From Lachnospiraceae bacterium UBA7729 (GTDB lineage Bacteria > Bacillota > Clostridia > Lachnospirales > Lachnospiraceae), in NCBI GenBank assembly GCA_002482005.1, contig DLFD01000093.1, positions 1-9,417 of the forward strand: a DNA stretch of 9,417 nt, given 5' to 3'. The stretch's first letter is position 1; each line of letters starts with the position of its first letter. Both the position numbers and the translations under genes were made by a program. This document shows positions 1 to 5,204 of the stretch, piece by piece. The notes under the pieces were generated by a model. That model searched no databases. It saw only the letters and a list, made by a program, of their open reading frames with translations, and was not told the DNA's origin.

Positions 1-1
1 C

Positions 2-46
2 GGCGTAGCCGGGTCGAGTAGGCAGACGGAGTCCTGCCTACTCGAT
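2..46 (+). repeat. Dispersed palindromic element, copy 1
   Basis: Perfect 12-bp inverted repeat: TCGAGTAGGCAG at 14-25 and CTGCCTACTCGA at 34-45, with an 8-nt loop. The flank CGGCGTAGCCGG and the core match two further intergenic copies in this window (5337-5410 plus, 7859-7934 minus). A T-rich stretch follows (CTGCTTTTCTG), so this copy could also end a plus-strand transcript entering from the left. The element may begin before the window. Confidence 0.7.
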
Positions 47-67
47 CTGCTTTTCTGCCTTTCTGTT

Positions 68-895
68 AAAATTCTTGTTTTCCTTCGCTGGCTGAGAAGC
101 CTGGCAAGTGAGGCAGGCGAAGGAAACTGAAGAAATTCTTGTTTTCCTTCGCTGGCTGAGAGGCCGGAGGGATTAAGCTAGGCGAAGGAAACTGAAGAAA
201 CTCTTGCTTTCCTTCGCTGGCTGAGAGGCCCGGGGGATTAAGCTGGGCGAAGGAAACTGAAGAAATTTTTGTTTTCCTTCGCTGGCTGAGAGACCGGGCA
301 AGTGAGGCGGGCGAAGGGAACTGAAGAAATTCTTATTTTTCTTCGCTGGCTGAGAAGCCGGGCAAGTGAGCCGGGCGAAGGAAACTGAAGAAATTCTTGT
401 TTTTCTTCGCTGGCTGAGAGACCGGGCAAGTGGGGCGGGCGAAGGAAACTGAAGAAATTCTTGTTTTTTTCGCTGGCTGAGAGACCGGAGGGATAAGCCG
501 GGCGAAGGAATCTGAAGAAATACTTGTTTTCCTTCGCTGGCTGAGAGACTGTGCAAGTGGGGCGGGCGAAGGAAACTGAAGAAATACTTGTTTTCCTTCG
601 CTGGCTGAGAGGCCTGGGGATGAGCTGGGCGAAGGAAACTGAAGAAACTCTTGTTTTTCTTCGCTGGCTGAGAGGCCTGGCAAGTGAGGAGGGCGAAGGA
701 AACTGAAGAAATTCTTGCTTTCCTTCGCTGGCTGAGAGGCCTGTGCAAGTGGGCCAGGCGAAGGGAATTGAGAAAATACTTGTTTTCCTTCGCTGGCTGA
801 GAAGCCGGGCAAGTGAGGCGGGCGAAGGGAGCTGAAGAAACTCTTGTTTTCCTTCGCTGGCTGAGAGGCCTGGGGGAATGAGCCAGGCGAAGGAA
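68..895. repeat. Tandem array of 13 palindromic 64-bp repeats
   Basis: The motif TTCGCTGGCTGAG starts at 84, 148, 213, 278, 342, 406, 469, 533, 597, 660, 724, 789 and 853, giving 13 units with a period of 63-65 bp. Each unit is self-complementary in two registers. CCTTCGC pairs with GCGAAGG across a loop of about 25 nt. At the unit junction, GAAGGAAA..AAGAA pairs with TTCTT..TTTCCTTC around a single A. A single strand could therefore fold into a chain of hairpins. About 48 bp of each unit is well conserved. The remaining linker occurs in two types: GGCAAGTGAGG-like in units 1, 4, 5, 6, 8, 10, 11, 12 and GGGGATTAAGC-like in units 2, 3, 7, 9, 13. The minus strand is open in all three frames only because a 64-bp unit without stops shifts frame at each copy. 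The array lies just beyond the bioY terminator. Its function is unknown. Confidence 0.9.
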
Positions 896-901
896 GACAG
901 A

Positions 902-945
902 AACGGGGCCGGATCCCTTTCTTCCGAGAGGCATCCGGCCCTGTT
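902..945 (-). terminator. Terminator downstream of bioY
   Basis: The 13-bp stem AACGGGGCCGGAT (902-914) / ATCCGGCCCTGTT (933-945) has one G-T pair and an 18-nt loop. It lies 24 nt past the bioY stop. On the minus strand the stem is followed by a weak T-rich stretch (TTTCTGTCTTCC). On the plus strand it is followed by TCTTCTTTTCTCTTC, so it may work in both directions and separate bioY from the repeat array. Confidence 0.65.
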
Positions 946-968
946 ATCTTCTTTTCTCTTCTTTCTTA

Positions 969-1550
969 TCAGTCCACAAGATGTGCTTTGACAAGCTGGG
1001 TGTGGATCCCCGGAGCCACGATCGCTGCGAGGACCATCTTGACGAGGTCTTCTGCGACGAACGGGATGACGCCGACTGCAAGAGCAGCAGGGAAGGCCAT
1101 CTTGGCGGAATAAGCAAGCCATGTGGTTCCGAGAATGTACGGGATCCAGGTGGCAGCTTCCATGACGATGGTGTTCAGGATGATGTTCTTTACAGAAGCT
1201 TTTCTATGCTTTTCGATGAAGAGACCCATGACGATGATCATCGGAAGGAAGCCGATGATATATCCGCCGGTCGGACCGACCAGCTTGCCGAGTCCTCCTG
1301 CAAAGTCGGAGAAGACCGGAAGTCCGACTGCCCCGAGCAGGCAGTAGATGATGAATGCGATGGAAGTACGTCTGGTTCCTACGATGAATACGAAGAAGTA
1401 GAGGACCAGGTTTGTCAGCGAGATCGGGACGGGCCCGATCGGGATGGAGAGCGGCGCCAGGATGCAGAGGACTGCGGCCAGAAGCGCGATGGAAACAAGC
1501 TCACGGACATTGCTCTTATTCTTTTCTGCTGCTGCGGTTGTTGATGCCAT
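969..1550 (-). CDS. bioY: Biotin transporter S component BioY
   Basis: This is the substrate-binding integral membrane subunit (S component) of an energy-coupling factor biotin importer. The 193-residue length is typical. Hydrophobic segments cover roughly residues 17-38, 43-58, 62-80, 93-112, 122-147 and 155-182, fitting six helices. The stretch from GLPVFSDF (76-83) through GGLGK to GPTGGYIIGF (92-101) is the BioY signature, and the C-terminal PFVAEDLVK (163-171) carries the conserved acidic/lysine pair. The ATG is preceded by AGGAAAGG about 9 nt upstream. It is the second gene after bioB, 45 nt downstream on the same strand, and probably shares the BirA-controlled promoter at 2843-2872. 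No EcfA, EcfA' or EcfT is present, so it would depend on a shared energizing module encoded elsewhere. Biotin is the known substrate of the family. Uptake of dethiobiotin is a guess prompted by the adjacent bioB genes. Confidence 0.95.
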   Translation of the reverse strand: MASTTAAAEKNKSNVRELVSIALLAAVLCILAPLSIPIGPVPISLTNLVLYFFVFIVGTRRTSIAFIIYCLLGAVGLPVFSDFAGGLGKLVGPTGGYIIGFLPMIIVMGLFIEKHRKASVKNIILNTIVMEAATWIPYILGTTWLAYSAKMAFPAALAVGVIPFVAEDLVKMVLAAIVAPGIHTQLVKAHLVD

Positions 1551-1595
1551 AATGATATTCCTTTCCTGAATGTATCGTATGGGTATGCTGGGAAG

Positions 1596-2609
1596 TTATG
1601 CGCGTGCCGCGGCCGGACCGCAGTCTGATCCTTCTCCGAGAGACCAGGCCGGAGTGGTGTCACGGCCAAGGCTTTCCAGCATCGCTTTGTCCTTCCTGAT
1701 CGTGGAGCCTGAGGTGGTCAGCATGTTCCCGGTGATGGAAGCGCTGGCTCCGGCCATAAAGGTCAAAAAACCGTTGTCTGCCATAAGCGCGCGGCCACCA
1801 GCCAGGCGGATGTTCGCCTCCGGGTTGATGTAGCGGAAGAGCGCGATCGTTCTGACAATCTCATCCTCAGTGAGGCGAGGAACATCTGCAAGGGCTGTGC
1901 CCGGGATCGGCATGAGGCTGTTGATCGGGATGGACCCGATCCCCAGTTCATTCAATGTGACTGCCATGTCGATACGGCCATCCCAGTTCTCGCCCATTCC
2001 GATGATGCCGCCGGAGCAGACGCAGAAGCCTTCCTTCTGAGCACGCTTTATGTTGGCAATCTTGTCGTCAAATGTGTGGGTGGTGCAGATATATGGGAAG
2101 AATCTTCTCGATGTCTCAATATTGTTATGGACCGAGGTCACACCTGCCTCATGGAGGCGATGGAATTGCTCTTCAGTCATAAATCCGAGTGAGCAGCAAA
2201 GGTCGATCTTAAGCTCTCTGTGCATCCGCTCGAAGACATGTATGATCTTCTCAAAGTCTTCCGGAGTCGGTCCCTTGCCGGAGTCGACGATCGCGAAGCG
2301 GTCGACGCCTTCGTCCTGGTTGGCCTTTGCCTGTGCGATGATCTCGTCTTCATCCATGAAGTCGTAGACCTCGCAGCTGGTGTGATGGAAAGCCGACTGT
2401 GCGCAGAACTTACAGTTCTCGCTGCACTTCCCGCTGCGGCCGGAGATGATGGTGCAGAGATCGACTTTATCTCCGCAGAAAGTTTTCCTGAGCTTGTCGG
2501 CGCCTTCCTTCAGCGGGGAAAGATCGCAGGTGACAAGCTGGCGCAGGTCATCCTCACGGGAAAGCCGGCGTCCTCCGATGATCTCATCGGCGAGTATTAA
2601 TGGATCCAA
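1596..2609 (-). CDS. bioB: Biotin synthase, radical SAM (copy 1, with bioY)
   Basis: This is a cytosolic radical SAM enzyme that inserts sulfur into dethiobiotin to form biotin. The 337 residues include the cluster motif C62-x3-C66-x2-C69. Compared with E. coli BioB, the auxiliary-cluster ligands Cys128, Cys188 and Arg260 correspond to C138, C198 and R268, but Cys97 is replaced by A106. Additional cysteines C52 and C175 are shared with the second paralogue. This matches Type II BioB of obligate anaerobes, which is known to carry a 4Fe-5S auxiliary cluster instead of 2Fe-2S. The start is TTG at 2609, with AAGAGG 7 nt upstream; it aligns exactly with the ATG of the paralogue at 3056, both proteins reading MD then EIIGGRRL. 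The last 14 or so residues, ending GPAAARA, extend beyond the paralogue. bioY follows after 45 nt. A BirA-type operator overlaps the likely promoter. Confidence 0.95.
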   Translation of the reverse strand: MDPLILADEIIGGRRLSREDDLRQLVTCDLSPLKEGADKLRKTFCGDKVDLCTIISGRSGKCSENCKFCAQSAFHHTSCEVYDFMDEDEIIAQAKANQDEGVDRFAIVDSGKGPTPEDFEKIIHVFERMHRELKIDLCCSLGFMTEEQFHRLHEAGVTSVHNNIETSRRFFPYICTTHTFDDKIANIKRAQKEGFCVCSGGIIGMGENWDGRIDMAVTLNELGIGSIPINSLMPIPGTALADVPRLTEDEIVRTIALFRYINPEANIRLAGGRALMADNGFLTFMAGASASITGNMLTTSGSTIRKDKAMLESLGRDTTPAWSLGEGSDCGPAAARA

Positions 2610-2636
2610 GTCAATACCTCTTCTTTCTTCATTGAA

Positions 2637-2780
2637 ATGCTATCTGATCATGTGGATTCCATGGGAATGCTATCTGATCATGTGGATTCCATGGGAATAC
2701 TGTCTGTTCATGTGAGTTCCATAGGAATGCTGTCTGATCATGCTGATTCCATGGGAATGCTGTCTGGTCATGTGGATGTC
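2637..2780. repeat. 30-bp tandem repeats in bioB leader
   Basis: Units of exactly 30 bp start at 2637, 2667, 2697, 2727 and 2757. The first two are almost identical, the third and fourth diverge slightly, and the fifth is partial. Each contains the palindrome TGATCA (changed in units 3 and 5). CCATGG-AAT pairs with ATTCCATGG across unit borders with one bulged G, so each copy could fold. If transcription starts near 2836 on the minus strand, the array occupies most of a 5' leader of about 225 nt before bioB. The period is divisible by three, so both strands show long open frames with 10-residue repeats. No ribosome binding site supports translation. Confidence 0.88.
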
Positions 2781-2820
2781 GGAACGATCATAAGGGCTGC
2801 TGGTTCGGGGCCCACTGCTA

Positions 2821-2852
2821 ATGTTAACCTTATCCGAGCGATAGGGTAACAA
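2821..2852. promoter_or_regulatory. BirA-type biotin operator
   Basis: TGTTAACC (2822-2829), 14 nt, then GGGTAACA (2844-2851) differs at one base from the BirA operator pattern TGTTAACC-N14/15-GGTTAACA known in Bacillota. The right half covers the -10 box of the minus-strand promoter that would drive bioB-bioY, as expected for repression by biotinoyl-AMP-bound BirA. Its position is nearly midway between the two bioB starts (211 and 204 bp away). It lies about 130 bp upstream of the second bioB promoter, so direct control of that gene is less certain. Confidence 0.75.
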
Positions 2853-2872
2853 TATCTAACGCTGTTTGTCAA
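2843..2872 (-). promoter_or_regulatory. Promoter for bioB-bioY
   Basis: On the minus strand, a consensus -35 TTGACA (2872-2867), an 18-nt spacer and TACCCT as -10 (2848-2843). The start site would be near 2836, inside the BirA-type operator. The -10 is only partly consensus. An alternative -10 TAACAT lies about 20 bp further downstream and would also be covered by the operator. Confidence 0.6.
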
Positions 2873-2980
2873 CCCTAACATGAGGAAAGTGGCGATCCCA
2901 ACATGAGGAAAGTGTCAACCCTATCATGAGGAAAGTGCAGCCCTAACATGGAGAAAACGTCAATCCTGACGTGAGAAAAG
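2867..2980. repeat. Five 23-bp direct repeats between divergent promoters
   Basis: The core CCCTAACATGAGGAAAGTG recurs with its ATG (or equivalent GTG) at 2880, 2903, 2926, 2948 and 2971, giving steps of 23, 23, 22 and 23 bp, close to two helical turns. The array fills the interval between the -35 box of the minus promoter (2867-2872) and that of the plus promoter (2981-2986). Units 1 and 3 also contain TGTCAACC, one base from the left half of the BirA-type operator. The last unit boundary holds a perfect palindrome, ACGTCA-N4-TGACGT (2957-2972), just upstream of the plus -35. The layout resembles tandem binding sites for a regulator; none is identified. Confidence 0.8.
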
Positions 2981-3009
2981 TTGACAATAAAAACATTTCC
3001 TATCATAAT
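2981..3009 (+). promoter_or_regulatory. Promoter for second bioB
   Basis: Consensus -35 TTGACA at 2981-2986, a 17-nt spacer, and -10 CATAAT at 3004-3009. The predicted start near 3016 would give a leader of about 40 nt before the ATG at 3056. The strength suggests a well-expressed gene unless repressed. Confidence 0.75.
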
Positions 3010-3055
3010 GTGGGAAATATCGCAGGCATATTATTCTGCCTGGAAAGGAAGAAGC

Positions 3056-4027
3056 ATGGACATTAAGAAACTTGCCGAAGAGATCATCGGAGGGAGGCGC
3101 CTGACCCAGAAGGAAGAGTGCATGGGGCTGATCGATGCGGACCTCGATGAGCTGACAACGGCGGCGGACAGGATCCGGGAAAAATTGACCGGAAACCGTG
3201 CGGATCTCTGCGCGATCATCAGCGGCAGGATGGGGCGCTGCCCGGAGAACTGCAGGTTCTGTTCCCAGTCGGTATGGAACCATACAGGGATTGACAATCA
3301 CTCGTTCCTGGACATCGACACGATCCTACAGGACTGCGAAAAGTATGCGAAGATGGGGGTCGACCGCTATTCGATCGTCACAGCCGGACGCCTATGCGAG
3401 GGCGAAGACCTGGAGAAGTCGATTGAGTCCTATGCAGCGCTTCATGAAAAATTTCCGGACATGATCCTCTGCGCATCACAGGGACTGATGACTTCCGAGG
3501 CTTACCGGAGGATGAAGAAGGCAGGGGTGACCATGGTCCACATGAACATCGAGACCTCAAAGCGCTACTTCCCGAATGTCTGCACTTCCCATAGCTACGA
3601 GGAAAAACTGGAGGCCATCGGAAGGGCCAAGGAAGCAGGACTCGATATCTGCTGCGGCGGGATCATCGGGATGGGAGAGAATTTCGAGGACAGGATCGAC
3701 ATGGCACTGACCATAGCAAGGCTGCATGTGCAGTCGATCCCGCTGAACGCACTGGTACCAATCAAGGGGACTCCTTTCGGGAATATGCCGCTCCTTAGCA
3801 ATGAGGACTTCCTGCGCACTGTCGCGATCTTCCGGTTCATCAATCCGGACGCGGTCATCCGGATCGCAGCCGGCCGCTATCGCTTCGAAAACAGCGGAGA
3901 AGCTCTCTTCCACGCAGGGGCGAACGCAGCGATCACCGGACACATGCTCACGACATCCGGCACCGGGACAGAAGAAGACCGGAAGATGCTGGAAGAACAG
4001 GGGTTCCGGCTGAAGCCATCTTCATAA
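3056..4027 (+). CDS. bioB: Biotin synthase paralogue, radical SAM (copy 2)
   Basis: A second full-length biotin synthase of 323 residues, similar to copy 1 from end to end. It has the radical SAM motif C62-x3-C66-x2-C69. E. coli ligands Cys128, Cys188 and Arg260 correspond to C139, C199 and R269, while Cys97 is replaced by S106; extra cysteines C52 and C176 are shared with copy 1. E. coli Asp155, which contacts dethiobiotin, is Glu in both (E166 here), conservative and consistent with a Type II enzyme. The frame is open upstream to 2981, but that would begin in the -35 box. The ATG at 3056 has AGGAAG 4 nt upstream and aligns with the start of copy 1. It stands alone, diverges from bioB-bioY and ends before the hairpins at 4033-4171. 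It may be a redundant BioB under different control or a relative with altered substrate; the sequence alone does not decide. Confidence 0.9.
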   Translation: MDIKKLAEEIIGGRRLTQKEECMGLIDADLDELTTAADRIREKLTGNRADLCAIISGRMGRCPENCRFCSQSVWNHTGIDNHSFLDIDTILQDCEKYAKMGVDRYSIVTAGRLCEGEDLEKSIESYAALHEKFPDMILCASQGLMTSEAYRRMKKAGVTMVHMNIETSKRYFPNVCTSHSYEEKLEAIGRAKEAGLDICCGGIIGMGENFEDRIDMALTIARLHVQSIPLNALVPIKGTPFGNMPLLSNEDFLRTVAIFRFINPDAVIRIAAGRYRFENSGEALFHAGANAAITGHMLTTSGTGTEEDRKMLEEQGFRLKPSS

Positions 4028-4032
4028 GAGAC

Positions 4033-4084
4033 TTGGGACTGACATTATCCGAATAAATTGGTGAGTATATGGAAAATGTCCCAA
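4033..4084 (+). other. Inverted repeat just after second bioB
   Basis: TTGGGAC (4033-4039) pairs with GTCCCAA (4078-4084), and ACATT (4042-4046) is complementary to AATGT (4075-4079), so two alternative stems share the right arm. No T-run follows. It starts 5 nt after the bioB stop and ends 4 nt before the next promoter. It could stabilise the bioB mRNA 3' end or act as an operator for the downstream promoter. Confidence 0.45.
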
Positions 4085-4088
4085 ATTA

Positions 4089-4117
4089 TTGACATAGCTG
4101 TTGCTTAATGCTAAAAT
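4089..4117 (+). promoter_or_regulatory. Near-consensus promoter before the ABC operon
   Basis: TTGACA at 4089-4094, a 17-nt spacer and TAAAAT at 4112-4117 differ at one base from the sigma-A consensus. The expected start near 4124 is only about 10 nt before the strong hairpin terminator at 4134-4171, so most transcripts might end as an RNA of about 47 nt unless termination is leaky or controlled. Confidence 0.7.
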
Positions 4118-4133
4118 ACTTCCAGTACTTGAC

Positions 4134-4171
4134 AAAGGCGCCGGGCTTTTCTACTCGGCGCTTTTCTTTTT
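4134..4171 (+). terminator. Rho-independent terminator after second bioB
   Basis: A 12-bp stem, AAAGGCGCCGGG (4134-4145) / CTCGGCGCTTTT (4154-4165), with two G-T pairs and an 8-nt loop, followed by CTTTTT. It would end the bioB transcript. It also lies directly downstream of the promoter at 4089-4117, so it may act as a leader terminator for the amino acid transporter operon. Confidence 0.85.
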
Positions 4172-4174
4172 GCC

Positions 4175-4259
4175 CAACTCTTCAGGAAGAGTGTAATTGC
4201 CTGATCCAGCTCTGCGCAGATATCTGCCGGAGACAACTCTTTAGGAAGAGTGTAATTGC
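4175..4259 (+). promoter_or_regulatory. Two 26-bp palindromic boxes upstream of ABC operon
   Basis: Two near-identical 26-bp boxes, 4175-4200 and 4234-4259, differ at one base and are spaced 59 bp centre to centre. Each contains a palindrome (ACTCTTCAGGAAGAGT, 4177-4192; ACTCTTTAGGAAGAGT, 4236-4251) followed by TGTAAT, which resembles a -10 box. For the first copy a weak -35 TTGCCC (4170-4175) sits 16 nt upstream, so the palindrome would lie between -35 and -10. The conserved pair could be DNA operators for an amino-acid-responsive regulator, or two RNA hairpins with CAGG and UAGG loops in the leader. The regulator is not recognised. Confidence 0.65.
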
Positions 4260-4306
4260 AGCCAATAGAGCTGCAAAGGGCTGCATGAAAGAGAGGAGTG
4301 TGTCTT

Positions 4307-5125
4307 ATGAAAAAATCATTGGTCTGTGCAGCTGCTGTCCTGATGAGCGCCGTCATGTGCGTTCCAGCATGGGCAGGAGAGACTGAGGCTTCGGCCGAAG
4401 GAGGCAGGAAGTATGTGATCGCGACCGATACAGTCTTCAAGCCTTTCGAATATACCGATGAGAATGGCGATTTCGTCGGAATCGATGTTGAGATCCTTGA
4501 TGCGATCGCCAAGGATCAGGGATTTGACTATGAGCTGAAGAGCCTCGGCTGGGATTCTGCTATCGCTGCCTGCCAGGCAGGACAGGCGGATGGTATGATC
4601 GCCGGAGCCTCCATCACGGATGAGAGAAAGCAGACCGGCTGGATCTTCTCCGACGGCTACTTCAATGCGACCCAGACCATGACAGTCAAGGATGATTCCG
4701 ATATTGCAGGCTTCGATGATCTGAAGGGCAAGACCGTCGGCGTCAAGACGGGAACCCAGGGCGCAGCCTATGCGGAGAGCCTGAAGGACCAGTACGGCTT
4801 CGAGATCACGTACTTCGAGGATTCTCCGACCATGTACCAGGCAGTCACCGGAGGTCAGGTCGTCGCCTGCTTCGAGGATACTCCGATCATGCTGACCTCC
4901 ATCAAGGAAGGAAATCTTCCGCTGAAGGTCCTCGAAGATACCGCTAACGAAGGCTCTCCTTACGGCTTTGCTGTATTCAATGACGGCGAGCAGGATCTGA
5001 TCGATCTGTTCAACGCAGGACTCAAGGATATCAAGGCAGATGGCACTTACGACGAGATCATCACCAAGTACCTTGGAGCCGATGCCGTTCCTTCTGAGAC
5101 GGAAGCAGAGACCGAGGCTGAGTAA
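4307..5125 (+). CDS. glnH: Glutamine-type amino acid ABC transporter, binding protein
   Basis: Extracellular solute-binding protein (family 3) that captures polar amino acids for the permease and ATPase encoded downstream. It has 272 residues. The ATG at 4307 has GAGAGGAG 8 nt upstream. A signal peptide (residues 1-23) ends in AWA-G, a signal peptidase I type site. C18 is preceded by AVM rather than a lipobox, so this may not be a lipoprotein, which is unusual for a monoderm. The mature protein resembles E. coli GlnH: ligand positions Asp10, Phe13, Ala67, Gly68, Arg75, Lys115 and Asp157 correspond to D41, F44, A99, G100, R107, K147 and D191. Phe50, Thr70 and His156 are changed to W82, S102 and E190. 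Acidic Thr/Glu-rich stretches flank the domain (GETEAS near 24-29; SETEAETEAE at 263-272). Glutamine is the best guess; other polar amino acids remain possible. Confidence 0.87.
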   Translation: MKKSLVCAAAVLMSAVMCVPAWAGETEASAEGGRKYVIATDTVFKPFEYTDENGDFVGIDVEILDAIAKDQGFDYELKSLGWDSAIAACQAGQADGMIAGASITDERKQTGWIFSDGYFNATQTMTVKDDSDIAGFDDLKGKTVGVKTGTQGAAYAESLKDQYGFEITYFEDSPTMYQAVTGGQVVACFEDTPIMLTSIKEGNLPLKVLEDTANEGSPYGFAVFNDGEQDLIDLFNAGLKDIKADGTYDEIITKYLGADAVPSETEAETEAE

Positions 5126-5170
5126 TATCGGTATGTTACGATACGTTATATGGGTATAAGCTGCGGAAGG

Positions 5171-5204
5171 GGCTGCCGGAGTGAGAACTGCGGCAGCCTT
5201 TTCT
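5171..5204 (+). terminator. Internal terminator after the binding-protein gene
   Basis: GGCTGCCG (5171-5178) pairs with CGGCAGCC (5191-5198) around a 12-nt loop and is followed by TTTTCT. It lies 45 nt past the glnH-like stop and before the permease gene. Partial termination here would give more binding protein than membrane subunits, as is common in ABC importer operons. Confidence 0.8.

Noticed and set aside
68..895. CRISPR array
   Set aside because: The conserved part is about 48 bp and the linkers of about 15 bp recur in two types, so there are no unique spacers. No cas gene is nearby.
173..1122. Long overlapping open frames on the minus strand across the 64-bp array, with repeated Ser/Lys/Phe-rich peptides
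   Set aside because: All three frames are open with the same peptides shifted by the period, no ribosome binding site is seen, and one runs into the bioY gene. This is a by-product of a stop-free repeat.
2637..2849. Plus-strand frame of 70 codons and minus-strand frame of 60 codons over the 30-bp repeats
   Set aside because: Both are open because the period is divisible by three. Neither has a ribosome binding site, and the minus frame begins upstream of the predicted transcription start. A leader peptide is kept only as a possibility in the findings.
2981..3055. N-terminal extension of the second BioB by 25 residues
   Set aside because: It would begin at the -35 box of the gene's own promoter, while the ATG at 3056 has a good ribosome binding site and matches the other BioB.
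4175..4306. T-box or known amino acid riboswitch in the importer leader
   Set aside because: No T-box sequence, specifier stem or known riboswitch core is visible; only the two short hairpin boxes are present.
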